Below, piece by piece: positions 26,670 to 34,372 of a stretch of 64,000 nucleotides of DNA. The notes under the pieces are model-generated. The model saw only the letters and a program-made list of their open reading frames with translations, was not told the DNA's origin and ran no database searches. The translations under genes and the position numbers were made by a program. Source of the DNA: an uncultured Ruminobacter sp. (lineage in GTDB: Bacteria > Pseudomonadota > Gammaproteobacteria > Enterobacterales > Succinivibrionaceae); contig CACWVT010000008.1 of assembly GCA_902764345.1 (NCBI GenBank), forward strand, positions 62,001-126,000. Direction: 5' to 3'. Within the stretch, counting starts at the first letter, position 1, and each line of letters starts with the position of its first letter.

Positions 26670-27950
26670 ATGTCATACAGATTTGAAACTTTACAGTTAC
26701 ATGCAGGTCAGGAAAAGCCGGACAGCGCAACCGGTGCAAGAGCAGTACCTATCTACTTAACTTCTTCATATGTGTTTAATGATTCCCAGCATGCGGCTGA
26801 TCGTTTCGCCTTAAGAGATCCTGGCAATATTTACGGCAGACTTACCAATCCTACCGTTGATGTTCTTGAACAGCGTATTGCGGCTCTCGAAGGCGGTGTC
26901 GGTGCTCTTGCTACCGCATCAGGTCTTGCAGCCATTACCTATGCCGTTCTTACAGCCGTAAGCGGCGGTCAGAACGTGGTTGCGGCATCCAACATTTACG
27001 GTGGTACCTTCAATCTGTTTGCTCATACACTTCCTGATTACGGTGTTAAGACCAAATTTGTTGATCCGTCAGATCTGGAAGCTTTTGAGGCTGCAATCGA
27101 TGAGAACACCCGTGCGCTTTATGCCGAAACCCTGGGTAATCCTAACTCAGACGTTGCTGACATCGAAGCTCTTGCCGCCATTGCACACAGACATAAGATT
27201 CCTTTAATTGTTGACAGCACCTTCACTCCTCCGTCAGTTTTCAGACCTATTGAACATGGTGCTGACATTGTCGTTCATTCCGCCACCAAGTTTATAGGCG
27301 GTCACGGTACCGTACTGGGCGGCTTAATCGTGGATTCAGGTAATTTTGACTGGGAAGCTTCAGGTAAATATCCGTCTTTAACCGAACCAAATCCTTCTTA
27401 TCACGGCGTGGTGTTTACCAAGGCTGCAGGCAAGGCTGCATATATCGTTAAGGCCCGTGCGGTATTTTTAAGAAACACCGGTGCAACTTTGTCTCCGTTC
27501 CATGCATTCCTGTTCCTCCAGGGGCTTGAATCACTGTCTCTCCGTCTCGAAAGACACGTTGAAAATGCCCTGAAGGTCGTTCAGTTCCTTAACAGTCATC
27601 CAAAGGTTCGTAAGGTTAATCATCCGTCCGTAACCACTGATGCAAGACAGCAGGAACTCTATAAGAAGTATTATCCGAACGGTGCAGGCTCAATTTTTAC
27701 CTTTGAAATTGACGGCGACATCAATGATGCCAGAAAGGTAATCGATTCACTCAAGCTGTTCTCACTGCTTGCAAACGTTGGTGACGCCAAGTCTCTGGCA
27801 ATTCATCCGGCTTCAACCACTCATTCTCAGCTGAATGAGGAAGAACTGCTTGAACACGGTATTAAGCCTAACACCATCAGACTTTCAATCGGTATCGAAC
27901 ACATCGACGATATCATTGAAGATCTGAAGCAGGCGCTCGAAAGCATCTGA
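26670..27950 (+). CDS. metY: O-acetylhomoserine sulfhydrylase (MetY-type PLP enzyme)
   Basis: The 426-residue protein is a Cys/Met-metabolism PLP enzyme. It opens with [14 protein letters not shown], has SSYVF and [16 protein letters not shown] near residues 35-65, and the PLP-lysine motif [12 protein letters not shown] at about 205-216. Length and motifs fit MetY, which makes homocysteine from O-acetylhomoserine and sulfide, rather than the shorter MetB or MetC. Activity as an O-acetylserine enzyme cannot be excluded. It stands alone with its own long leader and a downstream hairpin. Codon use suggests good expression. Confidence 0.93.
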   Translation: MSYRFETLQLHAGQEKPDSATGARAVPIYLTSSYVFNDSQHAADRFALRDPGNIYGRLTNPTVDVLEQRIAALEGGVGALATASGLAAITYAVLTAVSGGQNVVAASNIYGGTFNLFAHTLPDYGVKTKFVDPSDLEAFEAAIDENTRALYAETLGNPNSDVADIEALAAIAHRHKIPLIVDSTFTPPSVFRPIEHGADIVVHSATKFIGGHGTVLGGLIVDSGNFDWEASGKYPSLTEPNPSYHGVVFTKAAGKAAYIVKARAVFLRNTGATLSPFHAFLFLQGLESLSLRLERHVENALKVVQFLNSHPKVRKVNHPSVTTDARQQELYKKYYPNGAGSIFTFEIDGDINDARKVIDSLKLFSLLANVGDAKSLAIHPASTTHSQLNEEELLEHGIKPNTIRLSIGIEHIDDIIEDLKQALESI

Positions 27951-27990
27951 TAAGCATCCGCACAGGATATAAGAGAAGATATAACCGCAA

Positions 27991-28014
27991 TGCCGCAGAA
28001 TAAATTCTGCGGCA
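27991..28014 (+). terminator. Hairpin downstream of metY
   Basis: TGCCGCAGAAT and ATTCTGCGGCA form an 11-bp stem with a 2-base loop, 40 bp past the metY stop codon. The following TTTGCGTTT tail is only moderately T-rich, so termination may be partial. Confidence 0.6.
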
Positions 28015-28550
28015 TTTGCGTTTCGTTCACGGCACCGTTACCGGTGCAGGGCAGTCATGTCCTGATAATGATTTCTGATTTTAGGATTATTGCCGGAACA
28101 GGAAATGTTTTATAAAAACCGATATTTTTATTTGAAGTGTTATTTTTTTTCTGAGTGTTTACGGTTTGATTTTTAAACAGAAAATAAACAGTGCTAAAAA
28201 AGTAAACAAAAGCACATTAATCTGCTAAAATCAGCGACTATTTTATCCGCAGGTAGTATACTGACTGCATTTAAATGCCGGATTAGGCATTGTTATCCAC
28301 AGAACACATATTACAGTATTCCCTTAAATTATGAACGGTCCGATCGATAATACGGATGTTCGCATTAACAGTTTAGACTGCAAAACCCCGGCCGACACAA
28401 CGGTGTGTGCGCAGCCGGAATGATAACCCAGTCGTGATTCATTAATAAGGATTGGCACGCGCAGGTGCGTATCACGGCTTCACCTCGAAACCTGTCAGAA
28501 ACAGACATGTTTGTATTAACGGCAGAATGAAAAATAATATAGAGAAAAGC
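28015..28550. other. Intergenic region upstream of rnr
   Basis: No gene is supported in this 0.5-kb region. A possible rnr promoter is GCGACT (28234-28239), a 17-base spacer and TATACT (28257-28262). A spaced inverted repeat GTGCT/AGCAC lies just upstream of it. An in-frame TTG at 28452 would extend rnr by 33 codons but its AGGA is too close to act as a ribosome-binding site. Confidence 0.4.
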
Positions 28551-31436
28551 ATGAGCGTGAAAAAAGAATTAGACAAGAAGTTTTCCGGAAAAAAGATTTC
28601 TGCGGAAAAGTCCGCAGCCGGAGAAAACGTAAAAGACAATAAAATCAGCAGAGAAGTAAAAAAAGAAAAATCAAAGACCGGTGTAACCGCAGCTGAAAGC
28701 GGCGTAACCGATCTTCTTTCACTTTATCTCGGAGAGAAGGTGGCTGTTTCCGCCACTGCTGAACCGGTCCAGGGAAAGAAAAAGAAGACAGGCTCTTCAG
28801 CCTCGAAAGCAGCCGCAGGCAGTGCCGGTAAGAATTCAAAAAAGACCGCCGGATCCGCAAACGCCGAAATTGGAGACGGGGAGCTTAGTGAGCTTGTTGT
28901 ATATGCGGCCGAAAGAACCATTATAAAGGCCGGTTTTGATTCCGTGAATGCCTCCCTGAATAATCCTAATGCGGCAGACGGTGAATATCTGGGAAATCTC
29001 AGAAAGATTATCAACAGACAGAGCGTTTCCAAAAAGTACGGCCTTACAGAGATTAAAAAGGCCTGGTGTGATTTAACTGCCGGCAAGGTTCTTATTCCCG
29101 TGGATCTCGGGGCAAATACAATTGTTCTTCCCGCCGATTCCCTTGAAAACATCGAGGGGAAGGTTGTGTATGAATATGAGAAGATTGAGGAAGTTGACAT
29201 TGTTTACTATTCCAAGAAGCTGGAGTCAGTCGAAACAGGTGAAACCTGCATTCTGTATCTTCCGGATTCAACCGTGTTTCACGGCGATACCGTACGATGC
29301 GTAAGAAACCGCAGAACGGGGATTGCCTACTATGTTTCAACAGTGGATCGCCACAATCTTATTCTCGGACGCTGGCGCAAGACCAAGGATCGTGCGGTGC
29401 TTAATCCTGAGGATCCGCGTTTCGGTCAGCTCCGCTTTGCATTCAGAAAGCTGTCAGATGTTGACGGCATCGGCATGGGCAGCATAGTTATCTGCCGTAT
29501 CGTAAAGAGACATCCGTCAGGTGACTATATTGTGGAGGTCGAACACGACCTTAAGGACGGAGCCCGTCTAGACAGCCGTATTCAGATTGCTCTTGTGAAT
29601 AACGGCATTCCTCATGAATGGAATGAGGCCGTGAGAAAGCAGGCTGACAACATTCCAGACGAGGTTCAGGAAAAGGATAAGGATGCAAAGAAGCGTGTCG
29701 ATTTAAGATCGCTGCCTCTCGTGACAATTGACGGTGCTGACGCCAGGGACTTCGATGACGCCGTATACTGTCGAAAGGAAGGAACCGGATTCAGACTGTT
29801 CGTGGCCATCGCCGACGTATCGTTCTACGTACGTAACGGTTCACCGCTCGACAATGAAGCCAAGCACCGCGGAACCTCAATCTATTTCCCTAATTACGTG
29901 GTTCCGATGCTTCCGGAAAAGCTCTCCAACGGCCTGTGTTCCCTCAATCCTCACGTGGACAGACTCTGCATGGTCTGTGAAATGGAGGTCAGAAAGGGCG
30001 GATCCATCGGAGAGTACAGATTCTATCCTGCGGTAATGAACTCACATGCACGTCTCACCTACAGTGAGGTGGCAGCAGTTCTTGCCGGGGAGGATGTTAC
30101 CGATCCTGAGATTGTTCCTTTAAAGGATGATCTGCTGAATCTCTATGCTCTTTATAAGGAGCTCAAGCTTGACAGGGTTAACCGCGGAGGCATTGAGTTT
30201 GAGGGCAGTGAGGTCAGATTCGTGTTTGATGAGAATCAGCAGATTACCGACATTCTTCCGGTTGTGCGTAACGATGCACACATGCTGATTGAGGAATGCA
30301 TGATTGCGGCGAATGTCTGTGCTGCCGACTTTGTTGAAAAGAATAAGGGCTTTACCCTGTTCCGTGTTCATCCGAAGCCTGCCGCCCTGAAGGTTACGGC
30401 ATTCAGAAACTTCATTACCCCGTACGGCTTAAGTCTTGACGGCGGTGATGTACCTGAAAGCAGTGATTATGCCGCTTTTGCGAAAAAGATTGAGAACAAT
30501 CCGTATAAGGACATTCTGCAGGTGATGATGCTGAGATCTCTTTCTCTTGCCACCTATACGCCTGAGAATGAAGGTCACTTCGGTCTGGCTCTGGATCATT
30601 ATGCCCATTTCACTTCACCAATCAGAAGATATCCGGATTTACAGCTTCACAGGGAAATCAAGTATCTTCTGGGAAAAACAGGAGTGTATTCCTCAAGTCT
30701 TGTAACCTCCATCGGTGCCAAAAAGTATGAACTGCCTGAACTGACAACACTGTCAGACAGCTGCAATACCACCGAACGCCGAGCCGACAAGGTCAGCGGT
30801 GAGGTTGAACTGTCGCTTAAGGCCAAGTTCATCGAGAAGTTTATCGGCAGGAATCTTCCGGGAACCGTCGTGAACGTGACTCCGTTCGGTCTGTTCGTGA
30901 AAATCAACAGATTCAACATAGACGGCATGATTCACGTATCGCAGATTTCCGCAAACAACTACATGACCTTTGATGAAACCAAAATGCGTCTTGTGGGTGA
31001 AAAATCAGGTTTTTCCGTAGGACTCGGTGACGTCATTACAGTTGTCATTACCGATGTCAGCATTGATGACGGGAAGATAACCATGATTCCTGCTGCCGGT
31101 ACCTTCGGCAAGAATAAAGCTTCAATAAACGAAGAGGCAAAGAAGACCGTAAATGAATACACAGGCAGTGACGCGGTTGATAATGAATCGGTCAACACGG
31201 CAGTGAGAAGGTCAATGGCAATCTGGAATAACATTGACGGTCTTGACGATGACCTGATGGATTCCGTTGTCAGTGTCAGCAGGGTAAAGTCTGCTCCCCA
31301 TGCCAAAATCAGCGGAAAGCATAAGGCAAAGAGCGGAACCGAAAAGAAATCAGGTTCCGGGAAATCTGGTAAGAAGCCTGTGAAAAAAGCCGCTAAGAAA
31401 TCGGCCGGAAAGGCAAACGAAAAGCAGGCCGGATAA
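28551..31436 (+). CDS. rnr: RNase R 3'-5' exoribonuclease
   Basis: This roughly 961-residue RNB-family enzyme has cold-shock-type OB segments, the RNB catalytic core LVTIDGADARDFDDAVYC with its metal-binding Asp residues, the conserved HYAHFTSPIRRYPDLQLHR near its end, and an S1 domain (GTVVNVTPFGLFVKINRF). It is flanked by unusually long Lys/Ala/Ser-rich tails: about 110 residues at the N-terminus and about 60 at the C-terminus. RNase R degrades structured RNA. The ATG at 28551 was chosen because GAG lies 6 bases upstream; starts at 28527 or TTG 28452 are also in frame. A strong bidirectional terminator follows. Confidence 0.94.
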   Translation: MSVKKELDKKFSGKKISAEKSAAGENVKDNKISREVKKEKSKTGVTAAESGVTDLLSLYLGEKVAVSATAEPVQGKKKKTGSSASKAAAGSAGKNSKKTAGSANAEIGDGELSELVVYAAERTIIKAGFDSVNASLNNPNAADGEYLGNLRKIINRQSVSKKYGLTEIKKAWCDLTAGKVLIPVDLGANTIVLPADSLENIEGKVVYEYEKIEEVDIVYYSKKLESVETGETCILYLPDSTVFHGDTVRCVRNRRTGIAYYVSTVDRHNLILGRWRKTKDRAVLNPEDPRFGQLRFAFRKLSDVDGIGMGSIVICRIVKRHPSGDYIVEVEHDLKDGARLDSRIQIALVNNGIPHEWNEAVRKQADNIPDEVQEKDKDAKKRVDLRSLPLVTIDGADARDFDDAVYCRKEGTGFRLFVAIADVSFYVRNGSPLDNEAKHRGTSIYFPNYVVPMLPEKLSNGLCSLNPHVDRLCMVCEMEVRKGGSIGEYRFYPAVMNSHARLTYSEVAAVLAGEDVTDPEIVPLKDDLLNLYALYKELKLDRVNRGGIEFEGSEVRFVFDENQQITDILPVVRNDAHMLIEECMIAANVCAADFVEKNKGFTLFRVHPKPAALKVTAFRNFITPYGLSLDGGDVPESSDYAAFAKKIENNPYKDILQVMMLRSLSLATYTPENEGHFGLALDHYAHFTSPIRRYPDLQLHREIKYLLGKTGVYSSSLVTSIGAKKYELPELTTLSDSCNTTERRADKVSGEVELSLKAKFIEKFIGRNLPGTVVNVTPFGLFVKINRFNIDGMIHVSQISANNYMTFDETKMRLVGEKSGFSVGLGDVITVVITDVSIDDGKITMIPAAGTFGKNKASINEEAKKTVNEYTGSDAVDNESVNTAVRRSMAIWNNIDGLDDDLMDSVVSVSRVKSAPHAKISGKHKAKSGTEKKSGSGKSGKKPVKKAAKKSAGKANEKQAG

Positions 31437-31514
31437 TCCCGAGGCCGGCTGGCGTCATTCAGTGGCTGTATCTTCCAATATCTGACGTAAACCTGTTTAG
31501 CAGGAATACATATT

Positions 31515-31545
31515 AAAAAAAGAAGGCGGAAAGCCTTCTTTTTTT
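31515..31545. terminator. Bidirectional terminator between rnr and the reverse transcriptase gene
   Basis: AAAAAAAGAAGGC pairs with GCCTTCTTTTTTT around the loop GGAAA, with an A run on the left and a T run on the right. It can end transcription of both convergent genes. Confidence 0.9.
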
Positions 31546-31615
31546 ATGGATTCGTGATGTTAATTGCTCTGGAATGTCCTTTTCATGAATCTGTTCCGGG
31601 AAACTTTTTTGGTGG

Positions 31616-33544
31616 TCAGTATTCGCCAACGTTCTCAAGATCGTCCAGGACAATAGGATCGTTTTTAAATTCTTCAATTATTACATTCTCGGATAAATAT
31701 CTTAAAAGTTCCTGATGATCATTTATTCCAAGTTCGGCAGACACCAGTTGAAGTTGTTTTTCGGATAAACCGTCACAATGAGCTAGGAGTATGTAATCTT
31801 CAATAGAGATTTCACCTTTCTGTCTGATCTGTCGGAGAACTTCCACGATATTACTGTCATCATCACTGACGTCATCTGTTTCGAAGGAGGAGTCCGGTGT
31901 GCCATTATCAGCGAAGAAATCCTTCGTATCCTGAACTTCCGTAACAGCCGCATTAGTAGCTGTAACCCCGATATCCTGTTTTTCGGATGCTTCTGATGTT
32001 TCTGATGTTTCATCGCTTTGGATTTTCTTTTGGGAATCCTGAAGTTTGGTCTGGTCTTCCATGTCAGTCATGGAGTCTGTTTCCGTATCGGAATCGACGC
32101 TTTCGTTAGCGGTTGCGTCTGTGCATTTCTCTTTTTGTAGGGCCTGAACGTTATTTTTCGAATGTATTGTCCTAAAGAAGGTGTCGGAAACATTTACCCT
32201 GCAGATTAATCCCGACTTGCGTGCTTCATCATTCAGCAGAAAACTTCCTGCTTTGGTCAGCATGTCAAGAAGGGAGGTTCTGTTGATTGAGGCACGGCCG
32301 GTATCAATAACTCTGTAAATATAGTTGGTGTTGGTGATGTTTCTGTTGATTTCGTAGAAGGCCCTCACGTGTTTTTTGCCGACATAAGCAGGAAGTCCGA
32401 AACGCTTGAACAGCTTTTTGGTCAGCATGTCCAGTCTGTGCAGAAGCTTCATGTCGTTTATATGGCGATAATAGGATAGCCATCCCATCTGTTTTTTATC
32501 AACAATGACACCGGCGCACATAATGGAGATTTTGTTTGTAAGTTCATAAAACAGTGATTCCGGAATGGATTTATAGGATTTCCTGTATTGACGAATCGCT
32601 GCTGAATATTGTCTTATGAGATTCTCAATTGCTTTTTCATGTTTTATGACCGACTGCTTTCTTACGGAAATGACGTCTCCGTTAAAAACATACCCCAGAT
32701 ACTGAAATTCTTTGTTCAGTGAGCCCTGATTATCCTTTTCGTCATTAAGGGACATTTTAAGGGCTGTAATATCTCCCGTTATCTCGTTTCTCACGGAGGA
32801 GATCATTCCTTCATGACACAGAACAAGTATGTCATCAACAAAACGGAAATATGCGATGTCTTTTCTGTTTTTATATGTATTGTCAATGTCACTCAGAAAA
32901 ATGTCAGCAAGTATTCCGGAACATGAAAGACCTTCAGGGATGCCTTTTGTTCTGTTTTCTTCATCGGATTTTCTTAATTCGGTTTCAAAGGAACTGTTTT
33001 TAAGAATTTTCCTGATGAGGTTTAGAATTTTTACGTCTGAAATCCTGGTTTTAAGCTTTTTTATCAGCAGGTCGTGATCAACTGATGCGAAGAAGGTTGT
33101 AATGTCGAGTTTAAAGAATTCGGCATAATTCTTTCTGGTTTTTATGAATTCTGAAATTACCTCTCGGCATGTTGGAGTTCTGGTTGCATCTGGAAATTTA
33201 TGTTTCAGATATTTTGCAATAAGGTCGATAATGATTCTGTCACGTATTGTCGGAATGCAGATTTTTCTTGGCTTCTTTTCAGGTCCTTTAGGTATAAGCA
33301 TCATGCGGTACCTTGTAAAAGAATATGTTCCGTCAGCCGTTTTTCGCTGAATGATTTCCATCTCTTTATCAAGACTGTTTAAAAAACTTTTGGCTCCCAC
33401 AAGATCCAATCCAATGGACACTGAATCCTTTTTCTTAACCTTGCGTCTGACAGAATCAAGAATATTGTTTGGGGAAAAGAGATTATCGTAATCGAATTTA
33501 AAATCTTCCGTTGTTTTTTCAGTATTCGTATTTGAAGAATCCAT
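31616..33544 (-). CDS. Standalone reverse transcriptase with acidic C-terminal extension
   Basis: The 642-residue protein has a reverse transcriptase palm in its first half: RKICIPTIRDRIIIDLIAKY (about 93-112), the first catalytic Asp in FFKLDITTFFASVD (Asp147), KGIPEGLSCSGILADIFL (200-217), the catalytic FRFVDDILVL (Asp237, Asp238) and FQYLGYVF. Both metal-binding positions are intact, so it should be active. It lacks the retron VTG and NAxxH motifs, any group II maturase domain, and a Cas1 fusion. Residues ~455-570 are a low-complexity acidic linker, and the last ~60 residues look helical and are unrecognised. The start has a GGAG site 7 bases upstream. It points away from the Cas10-like operon across a 0.8-kb non-coding region. 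It is most like the defence-associated or unknown-group RTs; the subgroup cannot be fixed by eye. Confidence 0.85.
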   Translation of the reverse strand: MDSSNTNTEKTTEDFKFDYDNLFSPNNILDSVRRKVKKKDSVSIGLDLVGAKSFLNSLDKEMEIIQRKTADGTYSFTRYRMMLIPKGPEKKPRKICIPTIRDRIIIDLIAKYLKHKFPDATRTPTCREVISEFIKTRKNYAEFFKLDITTFFASVDHDLLIKKLKTRISDVKILNLIRKILKNSSFETELRKSDEENRTKGIPEGLSCSGILADIFLSDIDNTYKNRKDIAYFRFVDDILVLCHEGMISSVRNEITGDITALKMSLNDEKDNQGSLNKEFQYLGYVFNGDVISVRKQSVIKHEKAIENLIRQYSAAIRQYRKSYKSIPESLFYELTNKISIMCAGVIVDKKQMGWLSYYRHINDMKLLHRLDMLTKKLFKRFGLPAYVGKKHVRAFYEINRNITNTNYIYRVIDTGRASINRTSLLDMLTKAGSFLLNDEARKSGLICRVNVSDTFFRTIHSKNNVQALQKEKCTDATANESVDSDTETDSMTDMEDQTKLQDSQKKIQSDETSETSEASEKQDIGVTATNAAVTEVQDTKDFFADNGTPDSSFETDDVSDDDSNIVEVLRQIRQKGEISIEDYILLAHCDGLSEKQLQLVSAELGINDHQELLRYLSENVIIEEFKNDPIVLDDLENVGEY

Positions 33545-33599
33545 ATCTAACTCCGTGTTTCCGGTTTTTTTGCAAACCGTAATATCCGCATCAGGTAAA

Positions 33600-33890
33600 G
33601 TTTTAGGTTGTCAGTAAACTGCCGATAAGGAACTGACATGATAATAGTGAGATCCAGTTAGTCGTGTTGCGGGATGCATATATCGACAGCAGTACGATAA
33701 ACATGGAATGTGTCTGTGATGGCGGTAGATGAGAATCGTAAGAAACGGTGATGTTAAAAAAACTATCACTCTTATTCCATGCATATCCCTCCTGCGTGAC
33801 CGCAACGGCGGAATATACGTATGAACAAGCAGGGAGTACGTCTGATTTCAGCCGTGTCCCGAAACGTTCATGTGAACGTTTATTTTAATA
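33600..33890. ncRNA. Candidate structured RNA between the RT and the Cas10-like operon
   Basis: Nested complementary segments are visible: 33666-33672 with 33800-33806 (GTTGCGG/CCGCAAC), 33702-33709 with 33774-33781 (CATGGAAT/ATTCCATG), 33716-33722 with 33763-33769 and 33735-33739 with 33745-33749. Together they form one imperfect hairpin of about 140 nt. A separate stem is 33609-33615 with 33632-33638 (TGTCAGT/ACTGACA). The inner helices use G-U pairs only if the plus strand is the RNA. The 20-bp palindrome at 33862-33881 could end the transcript. Non-coding RNAs next to defence RTs are known for several families; that this is one is inference. Confidence 0.35.
33862..33881. promoter_or_regulatory. 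Perfect 20-bp palindrome in the RT/Cas10 divergent region
   Basis: AAACGTTCAT is followed by its exact reverse complement ATGAACGTTT with a two-base centre, counted as 9-bp arms around TG. It could be a repressor operator or, with the ATTTTAAT that follows on the plus strand, a weak terminator. Confidence 0.5.
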
Positions 33891-34020
33891 TCATAATAAG
33901 GAAACCCTCTGGCAGAACGCCAAACATCACCGTGGGAGAAATTATATCACTTTTTAGATTTCAGGTTATACAGACAGTACTGTAATTTGATTGAATGTAT
34001 GAAAAATATTCTGTTTGTTC

Positions 34021-34055
34021 GGATGTACGAAAGCACTGAGAATGGTGCTTCATCC
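34021..34055 (+). other. Bulged hairpin upstream of the Cas10-like operon
   Basis: GGATG (34021-34025) pairs with CATCC (34051-34055). After a five-base bulge, AAGCAC (34031-34036) pairs with GTGCTT (34045-34050) around an eight-base loop. It is a candidate RNA element in the non-coding region; function unknown. Confidence 0.35.
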
Positions 34056-34247
34056 TTGTTGTCTGCGGTAATCTAATCGAGACATTAAAACCTGCAAATA
34101 TTTGGCTGACACAATGCATGCCAGTCACCTGAACTCTGAATAATATGCGGAATTTCAGTAATAAAACGTGTTATTCTCGATCAGGTTCACAATAATGTGT
34201 TTTTTTTACATATATTGAAAAAATCGTCTGATATAAAAGGTGTTCAG

Positions 34248-34358
34248 ATGTTATTTAAACAGTTCTGTTCGGAGGGGAGGTCTGACGGAAGTACGGCTAT
34301 GACGCAGGTAGCCGATGTTCGATATCAGAATGCTCTTTTCTCTAATCATAAGCTTTGA
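34248..34358 (+). CDS. Possible 36-residue leader ORF before the Cas10-like gene
   Basis: An ATG with an AAGG ribosome-binding site seven bases upstream opens a frame of 36 codons (MLFKQFCSEGRSDGSTAM...). It ends at a TGA that overlaps the in-frame TTG of the next gene (TTGA). This overlap suggests translational coupling. The peptide has no recognisable family, and chance cannot be excluded. Confidence 0.3.
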   Translation: MLFKQFCSEGRSDGSTAMTQVADVRYQNALFSNHKL

Positions 34359-34372
34359 GTGTGGTTGTCAAA

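Noticed and set aside
28452..28550. TTG start of RNase R at 28452
   Set aside because: The AGGA is adjacent to the TTG and the extra 33 residues do not look like an RNase R N-terminus.
31616..33544. Retron or group II intron identity for the RT
   Set aside because: The retron VTG and NAxxH motifs are absent, no maturase or endonuclease domain follows, and no intron boundary sequences were seen.
33545..34372. A CRISPR array near the Cas10-like operon
   Set aside because: No repeat of 24 bases or more recurring at regular spacing was seen here or elsewhere in the window.
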